64,000 bases of DNA from CBEUVQ01 sp965546615 (GTDB lineage Bacteria > Bacillota > Desulfotomaculia > Desulfotomaculales > Desulfohalotomaculaceae). A program made the position numbers and the translations under genes. Shown here piece by piece: positions 8,476 through 16,897 of the stretch. The stretch is taken from positions 1 through 64,000 of the forward strand of contig CBEUVQ010000010.1 in NCBI GenBank assembly GCA_965546615.1. Reading direction: 5' to 3'. The notes under the pieces are model-generated. The model was given only the letters and a program-made list of their open reading frames with translations. It did not search any database and was not told the DNA's origin. Positions within the stretch are counted from its first letter, which is position 1, and the number at the start of each line of letters is the position of its first letter.

Positions 8476-9663
8476 ATGAAAGCCGTATATTTCGATTGTT
8501 TTGCCGGCATTGCCGGTGATATGATTGTTGGGGCTATGCTTGATGCCGGTCTTCCTTTTGAATTATTGGAAGCAGAGTTAAAAAAACTTAATATAGATGG
8601 TTGGAAAATTTCAGCCAATCAAGTTAATAAGCATGGCATTACTGCCACCAAGTTTAATGTTCACATTGAAAACAACCATCATCATCATCGAAACCTGCAT
8701 GATATCGTGCGGATTATTGACAAAAGTACTCTTGACAATGCTGTCAAACAAACAGCTTTAAAAATATTTAAACGATTAGCTGTGGCGGAAGCGAAAGTAC
8801 ATGGAACGACTGTCGAAGAAATTCATTTTCATGAAGTAGGTGCGGTGGATGCAATTATCGATATTGTCGGGGCATCAATTGGTATCCAGCGACTAGGTGT
8901 TGAACGGGTCATTGCTTCGCCAATCACAACCGGTACCGGATTTGTCAATTGTGCACACGGAAAAATACCGGTGCCGGCACCGGCTGCAGTAGAATTACTT
9001 CACGGTGTACCCTACCGGCATGGTGATATTCCTTATGAAATGGCTACCCCTACCGGAGCAGCAATATTAACTACAATTTGCAGTGAATTTGGTTCCATGC
9101 CGGAAATGATTACCGAGCGGGTAGGTTATGGTGCCGGGGATCGTGAATTACCAATACCTAACCTATTGCGTATTCACATTGGAGAGTTAAAAGCAGAATC
9201 ACCTGAGCAAATTCAGATGATTGAAACTAATATCGACGATATGAATCCCGAATTTTACAATTCGGTAGTTGAAAAACTTTTAAAAAAAGGAGCTCTTGAT
9301 GTCTATATTAACCAAGTGCTGATGAAAAAAGGACGCCCCGGAGTGGTACTGCATGTTCTTTCTCCTCGGCACTTAACAGAAGAACTTGGTCAGATCATTT
9401 TAGAAGAAACCACAAGCATAGGTTATCGCTGTTACCCCGTTCAACGCAGGGTGCTGGATCGGAAAAACGTTCAGATAACAACTGCATACGGCAAAGTGGG
9501 TGTTAAAGTTGCCTGCTGTCAAGGAAAAATTTTAAACGCCGCCCCGGAATACGAAGATTGTTTAACGCTGGCAAAAAGTAATAATATTCCGGTTAAACAA
9601 GTATACGCATCAGCGATAAAAGAATTTTTTAACCGGTATCAGTCTTCCACGGAAAACTTTTAA
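8476..9663 (+). CDS. larC: Nickel pincer cofactor biosynthesis protein LarC
   Basis: LarC family protein of 395 residues. The family inserts nickel into the pyridinium dithiocarboxylic acid mononucleotide precursor to make the nickel pincer cofactor of lactate racemase. Visible landmarks are YFDCFAGIAGDMIVGAMLDAG at the N-terminus (shown as 20 or fewer per run: FDCFAGIAGDM), a histidine-rich patch NNHHHHRNLHD near residues 68-78, EIHFHEVGAVDAI near 115-127, MATPTGAAIL near 190, ETNIDDMNPE near 250 and KKGRPG near 282. In Lactobacillus plantarum the gene is split and joined by frameshifting, whereas here it is one continuous frame. No larA, larB or larE is in the window, so the client enzyme is unknown. 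Confidence 0.92.
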   Translation: MKAVYFDCFAGIAGDMIVGAMLDAGLPFELLEAELKKLNIDGWKISANQVNKHGITATKFNVHIENNHHHHRNLHDIVRIIDKSTLDNAVKQTALKIFKRLAVAEAKVHGTTVEEIHFHEVGAVDAIIDIVGASIGIQRLGVERVIASPITTGTGFVNCAHGKIPVPAPAAVELLHGVPYRHGDIPYEMATPTGAAILTTICSEFGSMPEMITERVGYGAGDRELPIPNLLRIHIGELKAESPEQIQMIETNIDDMNPEFYNSVVEKLLKKGALDVYINQVLMKKGRPGVVLHVLSPRHLTEELGQIILEETTSIGYRCYPVQRRVLDRKNVQITTAYGKVGVKVACCQGKILNAAPEYEDCLTLAKSNNIPVKQVYASAIKEFFNRYQSSTENF

Positions 9664-9737
9664 CGCACCAAAAGGGAAATACCGCCATCAATTAGGAAAT
9701 ATTAAATACTTCATGAAAAAATGCAGGTGTTAAAAAT

Positions 9738-12530
9738 TTGGATGGAACATATATTGGATTGGATTTAGAAACTACGGGACCCGATCCACAATCGGATAAA
9801 ATTATCGAGGTTGGCCTGGTAAAACTGGAAGACGGCGTTATTGTCGAAACGTTTTCTAGTTTAGTTAACCCAAACAGAAAGCTGCCTCTTAAAATAAAAA
9901 GATTAACCGGCATAAATGATGAAATGCTGAGCAGCGCACCATGCATCGCAGAAATAATGCCCCAAGTGATTGATTTTATAGGTGATTACCCGATAATTGG
10001 TCATAATGTTCGGTTTGACATAAACTTTTTGCATTCAGCCTGCAGCGAACTCAGCTTACCTGCCGGACTAAATATACTTTATGATACCGTTGATCTGGCC
10101 CAAATTGTACTGCCGAATGCATTTAACCACCGGCTGAGTACGGTGTGCGATATATGTAATATTGAACTGCTTGAACATCACCGGGCACCGGAAGATGCTA
10201 AAGCTGCCGCCCTTTTGGCGGTAGAGTTGGTAAAACGCATAAAAAAATTTGAAATGCCTTTGATGGGTAACCTGTTAAATCTTTTGATGATTGCTAAGTC
10301 ACCGTGGTATAATGTGTTGGTCCGTGCCGTTACCAAAGAGTTTGCCGATCATAAAATTGGCAGTAAAGTCGGTCTGCGTCCTTTACCCGAGAATCAAGCG
10401 CAAGTTAAGAAAATAAAAATTCTCGAAAGAGAGCATTTACAACCTGTAAGTGAAAGTAAAGCTGCTGAATTCTTAGATAAGAACGGTTTGCTGAGTGAAG
10501 CTTTTGAACGCTATGAACATCGCCCTCAGCAGTTAGAAATGGCGAAGGCGGTAACAGCAGTAATCAACAACAGCGGTTTTTTGCTGGCTGAGGCAGGCAC
10601 CGGAACAGGCAAGAGTATTGCTTACCTGCTGCCGGCGGTTTGTTGGGCAGTACAGAACCGGCAAAGAGTAGTAATTTCCACACATACCATAAATCTGCAG
10701 GAACAATTGTGGAATAAAGATATTCCTTTGCTGCAATCACTGCCGGGGATGGATTTTAAGGCAGCATTAGTTAAAGGTAGAAGTAATTATATTTGCTTAC
10801 GGCGTTGGCAGGCAGCATTAAACAATCCTGCTAACAGTCCACAAGAGGCTGTTTTCTATGCTCGAATTTTGGTATGGCTTACTTTAACCGAAACAGGTGA
10901 TCGCAGCGAATTAAACTTTAGCTGGAACGATTTGGATTTATGGAATAATTTATGCGCAGAAAGCGACAATTGTTTAGGAAAGAGATGTGGGTTTTACTAC
11001 AACTACTGCTTTGTAAATCGGGTTAAGCGACAGGCTGAACAAGCAAATATTATTATTGCTAATCACTCTTTGATTTTTTCTGATGTCAGCACAGAAAACC
11101 GCGTTTTACCTCAATATAATGTGCTGGTAATGGATGAAGCCCATCATTTGGAGAAAACCGCCACTGAATACTTAGGAACATGCTTTAACCGCAGGATGCT
11201 GGCACGCTGGCTTTCCAGAGTATCTAAAGTAATCAGCAGATTAAATGTGTTAAAATCACTGGATGACTGTGAACAGTGGGCGGACAGCATAACAGAAATT
11301 AAAGAACTGCAGCTGCGGGTAAGGGAAGCGGCTGATGTTTTATTCACTCTGCTGTCAGATTATCTTTATCACAACACACAGTCGGTTGATGGAAAAAAAT
11401 ACACTTTAAGGTTAAAGCCCGGCAGCTTAAATTATGCTGAAGTGGAAATTGAAAATCTTATCTCCAGAATTAATACTTTGTGTGGTAAAATGCAGCTGAT
11501 TGCGGAAAAAATAGATCATCAATCAGTTGAAAAAGAAAGTGAAGCTGCTCGTGAAATTGTGCTTGCGGCGGAAACCGGTTTTACATTAGCAGCAGATGCA
11601 GCTTATACCTGTGCCTGCGACAACAGCGACATTGTTTATTGGATTGAAGGTGTGCTTAGCGATACCGCCTATCACCATATTTCCATTCACGCTGCACCTA
11701 TTGAAGTTGGCCCGCTGCTTTATATGCTGCTGTACCAAAATAAGGATGCAATTATTTTTACTTCTGCAACGTTAACGGTAAGCGGCTCTTTTCAACACTT
11801 TATTGAGCGCAGTGGTTTAGATTTGGTCAAGCCGGAACTTGTCAAAACATTACGGCTGAATTCACCTTTTTGTTACGATGATCAAAGTTTCCTTACTGTA
11901 ATTAATGATCTGCCTGACCCAAGATCAAAAGAAGAAGATTATTTAAATGCATTGGCAGAAGTAATCCGCGATATTGTAGAGATTACAGAAGGCCGCACTC
12001 TGGTCCTTTTTACTGCGCATAAAATTTTACGGGAAGTGTACCTGCGGCTTAAAGCCAATTTGGAAGAGCAAGAAATTCTTCTTTTAGGTCATGACATTGA
12101 CGGGAGCAGAACAAGATTGGTTGAAGAATTTAAGAAGAATGAGCGATCGGTGCTGTTTGGAGCATCAAGCTTTTGGGAAGGTTTGGATATTCCCGGCCGG
12201 TCATTATCCTGTGTTATATTGGTTAAACTGCCGTTCAGTCCGCCAAACAATCCAATTGTCGAAGCCAGGGTAGAAGCGTTAGAAAGAGCAAATAAAAACG
12301 GTTTTTTACATTTTAGTCTGCCGGATGCAATTATTAAGTTTAAGCAGGGGTTTGGGAGGCTGATACGCACAAGATATGATCGAGGTGTAGTAATTGTGCT
12401 GGATCGCAGAATTATTGACAAAAAATATGGTCGACACTTTTTAGGATCACTACCGGTAACTACTCATTATCGGGGTGAAAAGAATAAAATGTTAAGTAAA
12501 ATAAAGCTCTGGTTAAAGAAAGCAGATTGA
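9738..12530 (+). CDS. dinG: DinG-family helicase with N-terminal DEDDh exonuclease domain
   Basis: A 930-residue fusion typical of Firmicutes. Residues 1-165 form a DnaQ-like 3'-5' exonuclease (GLDLETTGPD, IGHNVRFDINF, HHRAPEDAKA; DEDDh type). The rest is an XPD-like superfamily 2 helicase: Walker A EAGTGTGKS near 290, ISTHTINLQEQ, DEAHH near 475, FGASSFWEGLD near 810 and QGFGRLIR near 868. Cysteines in SNYIC and in the C-x5-C-x4-C-x6-C stretch near 410-430 could hold an iron-sulfur cluster, which the S. aureus homologue lacks. Start is TTG 9738, with AGGTG eight bases upstream; there is no ATG nearby in frame. The psd gene follows closely. Confidence 0.92.
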   Translation: MDGTYIGLDLETTGPDPQSDKIIEVGLVKLEDGVIVETFSSLVNPNRKLPLKIKRLTGINDEMLSSAPCIAEIMPQVIDFIGDYPIIGHNVRFDINFLHSACSELSLPAGLNILYDTVDLAQIVLPNAFNHRLSTVCDICNIELLEHHRAPEDAKAAALLAVELVKRIKKFEMPLMGNLLNLLMIAKSPWYNVLVRAVTKEFADHKIGSKVGLRPLPENQAQVKKIKILEREHLQPVSESKAAEFLDKNGLLSEAFERYEHRPQQLEMAKAVTAVINNSGFLLAEAGTGTGKSIAYLLPAVCWAVQNRQRVVISTHTINLQEQLWNKDIPLLQSLPGMDFKAALVKGRSNYICLRRWQAALNNPANSPQEAVFYARILVWLTLTETGDRSELNFSWNDLDLWNNLCAESDNCLGKRCGFYYNYCFVNRVKRQAEQANIIIANHSLIFSDVSTENRVLPQYNVLVMDEAHHLEKTATEYLGTCFNRRMLARWLSRVSKVISRLNVLKSLDDCEQWADSITEIKELQLRVREAADVLFTLLSDYLYHNTQSVDGKKYTLRLKPGSLNYAEVEIENLISRINTLCGKMQLIAEKIDHQSVEKESEAAREIVLAAETGFTLAADAAYTCACDNSDIVYWIEGVLSDTAYHHISIHAAPIEVGPLLYMLLYQNKDAIIFTSATLTVSGSFQHFIERSGLDLVKPELVKTLRLNSPFCYDDQSFLTVINDLPDPRSKEEDYLNALAEVIRDIVEITEGRTLVLFTAHKILREVYLRLKANLEEQEILLLGHDIDGSRTRLVEEFKKNERSVLFGASSFWEGLDIPGRSLSCVILVKLPFSPPNNPIVEARVEALERANKNGFLHFSLPDAIIKFKQGFGRLIRTRYDRGVVIVLDRRIIDKKYGRHFLGSLPVTTHYRGEKNKMLSKIKLWLKKAD

Positions 12531-12565
12531 CGCTATTCTCCAAAGGAGGAAAACTTATTTTAATT

Positions 12566-13213
12566 ATGGAAAAAAAAATATATCCCATTGCTCAAGAAGG
12601 TTGGCCTTACTTGGCAGTATTGGGAGGATTAGCACTGATAGTTTACTTTATTAACCCTTTTTTAACTATTATTCCCGGTGTATTGTTTGCATTTGTAGCT
12701 TTTTTCTTTCGCAATCCCAAAAGAAATATTCCTGCTGAAAATAACATTGTGGTCTCGCCTGCAGACGGTGTGATTCTTACTATTGACGAAGTGCAGGAAG
12801 ATCAATATATTAAAGGGAAAGCTTTAAGAGTAAGTATTTTTCTGTCGCTTTTTAATGTGCACATTAATCGGGCACCGGTAGCTGGTAAAGTAGAATACCG
12901 TCATTACAGACCCGGTAAATTTTTTCCGGCTTTTAAAGGCCATGCCTCAGAGTTAAATGAAAAGAACTACATTGGCATCAAAACCGGTAAGTGGCGGGTG
13001 ATTGTCACGCAGGTTACGGGGTTTATTGCCCGACGCATTATTTGCTGGGTAAATACTTCTGACCAGCTTAAATTAGGACAAATCTTTGGTTTAATAAAAT
13101 TTGGTTCTTGTACAGAATTGTTTTTGCCTTTACAAACTGAATTATATGTAAAAAAAGGTGATAAAGTTTGTGGCGGCGAAACGGTGATAGGGAGGCTGCC
13201 GGATGAAAGGTAA
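12566..13213 (+). CDS. psd: Phosphatidylserine decarboxylase, short (archaeal-type) form
   Basis: Pyruvoyl-dependent decarboxylase that makes phosphatidylethanolamine from phosphatidylserine at the membrane. The 215-residue protein has a membrane hairpin at about residues 10-45, SPADGVI near 68, NVHINRAPVAG near 100 and the self-cleavage site FGSCTELFLP near 178. The chain is cut between Gly and Ser to create the pyruvoyl group. The frame is open back to TTG 12527, overlapping the dinG stop. ATG 12566 fits the family start better, although its AAAGGAGG (12542-12549) is unusually far away at 16 bases. The gene overlaps pssA by 11 bases, and the two act consecutively. Confidence 0.9.
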   Translation: MEKKIYPIAQEGWPYLAVLGGLALIVYFINPFLTIIPGVLFAFVAFFFRNPKRNIPAENNIVVSPADGVILTIDEVQEDQYIKGKALRVSIFLSLFNVHINRAPVAGKVEYRHYRPGKFFPAFKGHASELNEKNYIGIKTGKWRVIVTQVTGFIARRIICWVNTSDQLKLGQIFGLIKFGSCTELFLPLQTELYVKKGDKVCGGETVIGRLPDER

Positions 13214-13706
13214 AAATGTGGCAAATATTATTACTGCTATCAACTTGATTGCAGGAGTTGTTTCTCTGATTTTGGTGATGGCAGAAAATTATCCTTTAGC
13301 CGCTGCTATGGTGCTTTTAGCTACATTATTAGACAGCATGGACGGCCGAGTGGCCAGGCACTTGCAGGTAACATCAGATTTTGGCAAAGAGTTGGATTCA
13401 CTTGCTGATTTGGTTAGTTTTGGTGTGGCACCGGCAATACTGGCTTATACTATGGTATTAGTTCCGCTGGGCCTGCCAGGGCTTGCCGTGACAATCATTT
13501 TTGTGGTTTGTGGAGCACTGCGCTTAGCACGCTATAATACCAAAAGTTTTTCCGGAACCTATGAAGGAATGCCGATTACTGTCGCCGGTGGATTAGTTGC
13601 TTTGTTGATGTTGGTTTCTGCAAATTTTCACAGTGGTATTATACTGCTGATAATGCTTTGTTTGTCATTTTTAATGATCAGCAAAATCAGTGTACCCAAA
13701 TTTTAA
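13203..13706 (+). CDS. pssA: CDP-diacylglycerol-serine O-phosphatidyltransferase
   Basis: Integral membrane enzyme that makes phosphatidylserine from CDP-diacylglycerol and serine, supplying the substrate for Psd next to it. The 167 residues include the CDP-alcohol phosphotransferase signature DSMDGRVAR-x8-GKELDSLAD near residues 43-66, in which the four aspartates bind the metal. About five to six hydrophobic segments are present. It overlaps psd by 11 bases, with its ribosome site (GGGAGG) inside psd, so the two should be coupled. The C-terminus is slightly short for the family but complete. Confidence 0.93.
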   Translation: MKGKNVANIITAINLIAGVVSLILVMAENYPLAAAMVLLATLLDSMDGRVARHLQVTSDFGKELDSLADLVSFGVAPAILAYTMVLVPLGLPGLAVTIIFVVCGALRLARYNTKSFSGTYEGMPITVAGGLVALLMLVSANFHSGIILLIMLCLSFLMISKISVPKF

Positions 13707-13798
13707 AAAATGGATGAAAAATGAAATATTGTTTATGCACACATTAACCCCTGCTGCAATAAAATATAGAAAGCCAAATCTTGAAGGGGTGATATGAC

Positions 13799-13864
13799 TT
13801 GCGCGTTTACTATGTGAGATTACCCGGTTTTTTGCGTTCAATACTGTCCAAAATTATTAAATAA
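13799..13864 (+). CDS. spoVM: Stage V sporulation protein M (21-residue amphipathic peptide)
   Basis: A 21-codon frame starting with TTG 13799, which has AAGGGGTGAT six to seven bases upstream, and ending at TAA 13864. The peptide reads MRVYYVRLPGFLRSILSKIIK. It matches Bacillus subtilis SpoVM (26 residues) in pattern: a short basic, aromatic N-terminus, the conserved proline at position 9, then an amphipathic helix. SpoVM inserts into the forespore outer membrane, senses its convex curvature and anchors SpoIVA so that the spore coat can be built. An intrinsic terminator follows 10 bases later, supporting a separate transcript. It is far below usual ORF cut-offs. Confidence 0.9.
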   Translation: MRVYYVRLPGFLRSILSKIIK

Positions 13865-13874
13865 TAGATTGTTA

Positions 13875-13908
13875 GTGGGTAGGTATAAAATATACCGCCC
13901 ATTTTTTT
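13875..13908 (+). terminator. Intrinsic terminator after spoVM
   Basis: Stem made of TGGG/CCCA and GGTATA/TATACC, with a small TA/G internal loop and AAA at the tip, followed by seven T. It ends the short spoVM transcript. Confidence 0.8.
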
Positions 13909-14054
13909 CGACAAAAAAATTACCAAAATTAGGCAGGATAAACTTTTTTTGTTGTTGAATATCATAATTTGGTTTTGCATTGAAGAAGGGGTGAGTCATT
14001 ATTAGGGGTAAAATATTAAAAAATAAAGAAAAATGCAAAATATTAATAACCAGT

Positions 14055-15392
14055 GTGCTTTTTTTCGGTTTTGTAACAATCGCAATTATTATTGTTAACA
14101 CAGCAATTTGGAATTATTACCGATATCAAGATGCCGCCACGACTACCAAGATAATTTTTTTAGAGGTAATCTTAGAGATAATTTTTATTTTCGCAGTGAC
14201 GCTGTTTATATGTCTTATTTCATCCAAACAAGCGAGGATTATTCAAAACGGGTTAAAAAAAATACAGCAGGATAGCAGATATAGATTTCCGGAACTGTTA
14301 GGCAATTGGAACACGGTGTCCAGATGTTTAAATAAAATGTCTCAGTCTTTAACGGATACCATGAGTATGATGGATCAGCTGATTAAAGATTTACCGGTGG
14401 CTGTAGTTGCGGTAAACAGTTCAGGAGAAATTATTATCAGCAATTATCTTGCCAAGCAGCTGTTTCATTGCCATCAAGATGATCTATCCCGCTGCAGCGG
14501 CATAACTAAATTATTAAATTGGACAACCCACAAAGAAAAACCAATTAAAGATTATAATTATCAGATAGAAAATACACCTGGTGAAAATAAGCAGCTGATG
14601 ATTAATACAGAAGTGATCAGGGATGCAGACGGAAGCTGCTGCGGAGCAGTATTAATAGCGTACGACGTTACTGAGCACAAACAGCTGCTTGATCAGATGC
14701 AGCAAGCTGAAAAACTGTCAATGATTACTGAACTTGCAACCGGAATTGCTCATGAAATAAAAAACCCATTAACCACCGCAAGAGGATTAATGCAGGTTTT
14801 GGAAACTCGTTTTGATAAAGAAGATATAGCCCGACAGCATATCAAGATAGCTATCAATGAAATGGATCATATCAATTTAATTATTAACGAGTTAGAGTCA
14901 CTGTCGCAGCAGAATACAACCAATTTATCATTCAGCCAGATTGAAAAGGTGCTGGATGATATTTCTCTTTTGCTGGACGGACAAGCGGTATGCAAAAATA
15001 TTACAGTTGAAAAACATTACCAGTCTGATTTGCCGCTGGCCGTCATTGATGTTGCCCAAATGAAGCAAGTATTTCTAAATTTAGGTCTTAATGCCCTTAA
15101 TGCAATGCCTAACGGTGGTAGATTAATAATTACCGCGGCTTTTAACGCTAATAACAATGAGTTTGAGATCAGTTTTAAAGATAACGGCGTTGGCATTAGT
15201 AAAGAACATATTAATAAAATATTTAACCCTTTTTATACTACAGCAGAAGATAACACCGGTTTAGGATTAACAGTGTGCTATCAAATGGTCAAGCATCACG
15301 GAGGCCGTATCGACGTGCAGAGCGAAAAAAATAAAGGCAGCGTATTTACGGTATATCTGCCGGCAGTAAACAATTTATCAACAGTAGTATAA
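14055..15392 (+). CDS. Membrane sensor histidine kinase with PAS domain, sporulation-kinase type
   Basis: A 445-residue kinase as written from GTG 14055. It has two membrane helices (about residues 1-18 and 30-55), a PAS domain from about 105 (DLPVAVVAVNSSGE) to 215, a HisKA box ATGIAHEIKNPLTTARG near 232 with the phosphorylated histidine, and an ATPase domain with NALNAMPNGG, DNGVGIS and TGLGLTVCYQMVK. The H-box is of the kind that feeds Spo0F/Spo0A, and no response regulator is adjacent, so an orphan sporulation kinase is likely. GTG 14055 has no ribosome site. The frame is open back to 13995, and AAGGGGTGA at 13986-13994 points to an ATT start at 13998 or 14001, adding a basic 18-19 residue N-terminus. 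Confidence 0.87.
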   Translation: MLFFGFVTIAIIIVNTAIWNYYRYQDAATTTKIIFLEVILEIIFIFAVTLFICLISSKQARIIQNGLKKIQQDSRYRFPELLGNWNTVSRCLNKMSQSLTDTMSMMDQLIKDLPVAVVAVNSSGEIIISNYLAKQLFHCHQDDLSRCSGITKLLNWTTHKEKPIKDYNYQIENTPGENKQLMINTEVIRDADGSCCGAVLIAYDVTEHKQLLDQMQQAEKLSMITELATGIAHEIKNPLTTARGLMQVLETRFDKEDIARQHIKIAINEMDHINLIINELESLSQQNTTNLSFSQIEKVLDDISLLLDGQAVCKNITVEKHYQSDLPLAVIDVAQMKQVFLNLGLNALNAMPNGGRLIITAAFNANNNEFEISFKDNGVGISKEHINKIFNPFYTTAEDNTGLGLTVCYQMVKHHGGRIDVQSEKNKGSVFTVYLPAVNNLSTVV

Positions 15393-15396
15393 TATT

Positions 15397-15804
15397 TCAG
15401 GAACTTAGACTTACCCCTAACATACCGCCAACTGCACCGCAGATAACAGTTAAAGCGAATTTACTGCCAAAACCGGCTAAAGTTATGATGCTGGGCAAAA
15501 ATAAAGCGGCGATTATCCAAACTAAAATAAAATAAATGATGGCTGTGCCAATACCATGATACAAACCTTTGACACGTGCTTTAGCGGCTGCATAACCACT
15601 GCCAATCAGCACGCTTAAGCATAATATGCCGGAAGCCGTCCAAGGAAGACTGGTTTCAGAAAGACCGGTTAGGTAGTAAATGAGCCCCAAAAAGATACTA
15701 AAAATTAATGAAACAATTAAAGTGATCAAAGCACCGCGGTAGACGGCAGAGAAATTAAATGAAGAGCCTTGTCCGTTGTCAGGCGCTGTTTTTATCGGCC
15801 GCAT
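15397..15804 (-). CDS. TIGR04086-family (YrzE-like) membrane protein
   Basis: A 135-residue protein with four hydrophobic segments: about residues 23-45, 58-75, 83-105 and 112-132. The spacing and GSGYAAAKARVKGLYHG, a basic loop between helices two and three, match the TIGR04086 family of small membrane proteins in Firmicutes. Function is unknown. ATG 15804 is chosen over GTG 15813 because GGGGAGG overlaps the GTG and sits eight bases from the ATG. Convergent with the kinase gene, only five bases apart and with no clear terminator between. Confidence 0.8.
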   Translation of the reverse strand: MRPIKTAPDNGQGSSFNFSAVYRGALITLIVSLIFSIFLGLIYYLTGLSETSLPWTASGILCLSVLIGSGYAAAKARVKGLYHGIGTAIIYFILVWIIAALFLPSIITLAGFGSKFALTVICGAVGGMLGVSLSS

Positions 15805-15892
15805 AAGATACACCTCCCCAAATGTTATATTTATAAGATATGGGGTTATATGTTAAAATATGCTTAAATGGTAATTAAAGGAGAATCAGTAA

Positions 15893-16516
15893 GTGGAAAA
15901 AGAAATAAATGTTGCTTATACAATTGATAAATCTCTTTATTTGAATATTACTAACCGCTGTACCAACAATTGTGTTTTTTGTATTCGGCGCACAAAAGAA
16001 GGTGTTGGCTATGATTTGTGGTTACCGCATGAACCTGACTTACAGGAGATACTGGAGGCAGTTGAACAACCTGATAAATACAAAGAAATTGTATTTTGCG
16101 GCTATGGTGAGCCGCTGGTGAGGGTTGAACTGGTAATTGATGCCGCAGCAGAACTAAAAAAACTGGGGGCAAAACAAATACGGATCAATACAAACGGGCA
16201 GGCCAATCTTATTCATGGTCGGAACGTCGTTCCGGAGTTGGCCGGTTTAATTGATGTGATGTCGATTAGCTTAAATGCTCATAACGCCTCCGCTTACGGC
16301 GAGTTAAGTCAGCCGATAAAATTTAGTGCCGAAGAAGCGTACACTGCAGTATTGGACTTTGCTCGCGAATGCAGGAAGCATATTCCTAAGGTTATTTTGT
16401 CCGTTGTAAAATGGCCTGGTGTAGACCTGGCGGCGTGCGAAAAAATTGCGGCTGAATTAGGTGTGGAATTTCGGGTAAGGGAATTTACCGGTACCATTGA
16501 GGGAAACGACCAATAG
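15893..16516 (+). CDS. Radical SAM protein, TatD-linked family
   Basis: A 207-residue radical SAM enzyme. The cluster motif CTNNCVFC lies near residues 22-29, and GYGEPLVR near 68 is the SAM-binding GGE-like element. The length and the ending fit the small radical SAM family often found beside or fused to TatD nuclease genes. No tatD is adjacent here, and the reaction is unknown. The start is GTG 15893, with AAAGGAG nine bases upstream. Divergent from the TIGR04086 gene. Confidence 0.85.
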   Translation: MEKEINVAYTIDKSLYLNITNRCTNNCVFCIRRTKEGVGYDLWLPHEPDLQEILEAVEQPDKYKEIVFCGYGEPLVRVELVIDAAAELKKLGAKQIRINTNGQANLIHGRNVVPELAGLIDVMSISLNAHNASAYGELSQPIKFSAEEAYTAVLDFARECRKHIPKVILSVVKWPGVDLAACEKIAAELGVEFRVREFTGTIEGNDQ

Positions 16517-16578
16517 TGCATAATTTCAATGCCTTGGCTAAAATGTGTCGACAAAATAATAAAGGAGTAGTATATTAA

Positions 16579-16618
16579 AAAAAAATACAACCTTACGATG
16601 ATAAGGTTGTATTTTTCT
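16579..16618. terminator. Bidirectional terminator between radical SAM gene and small minus-strand gene
   Basis: Perfect stem AAAAATACAACCTTA / TAAGGTTGTATTTTT with loop CGATGA. The A-run on one side and the T-run on the other let it work on both strands, serving the radical SAM gene and the 51-residue gene that ends at 16622. Confidence 0.88.
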
Positions 16619-16621
16619 TAA

Positions 16622-16777
16622 TTAATTTTTTTGAATTTTTGATTGCTTTTTTGTCGAACTGTTATCGTCTTTGCAGGTATCGTTAACGTTAATCAGAGTT
16701 GCCGATCCGGTGTGTTCACCAATAAAGGCATCTCCCTCGGTATGTTTACTGCCGAGTTCTTTGGACTTTTTTGCCAT
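16622..16777 (-). CDS. Small hydrophilic protein of 51 residues, unknown function
   Basis: An intact 51-codon frame with an excellent GGAGG site nine bases before ATG 16777, and a bidirectional terminator just after its TAA stop. The protein begins MAKKSKELGSKHTEGDAF and ends in a lysine- and glutamine-rich tail. It has a single cysteine and is acidic in the middle and basic at both ends, with no membrane segment. I do not recognise the family. The clean start, stop and terminator make it a real gene. It is divergent from copA, sharing a 120-base promoter region. Confidence 0.7.
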   Translation of the reverse strand: MAKKSKELGSKHTEGDAFIGEHTGSATLINVNDTCKDDNSSTKKQSKIQKN

Positions 16778-16828
16778 TAAAGAATTCCTCCTTTTAAAAT
16801 GCTGCTTTTTTTATTGTGACCGTTTTGT

Positions 16829-16853
16829 CGACGGATTAATCCCTAATTCGTCG
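16829..16853. promoter_or_regulatory. Inverted repeat in front of copA, possible operator
   Basis: CGACGGATTA and TAATTCGTCG are inverted with nine of ten bases matching, separated by five bases (ATCCC), and lie 45 bases before the copA start. It does not resemble CsoR or CopY operators. No copper regulator gene is adjacent. It could control copA, the divergent small gene, or both. Regulation is inferred only from position and symmetry. Confidence 0.45.
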
Positions 16854-16897
16854 GCTAAAATAATTTAAAGTTAAACAACCTATGTTAGGAGAATCAT

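Noticed and set aside
12527..12565. Upstream TTG start for psd overlapping the dinG stop
   Set aside because: No ribosome site and adds residues not typical of the family; ATG 12566 retained, though its spacing is long.
16547..16832. GTCGACAAAA (16547-16556) and TTTTGTCGAC (16823-16832) as a long inverted repeat flanking the small gene
   Set aside because: The core GTCGAC is itself palindromic and the rest is A/T; likely chance, and there are no mobile-element genes.
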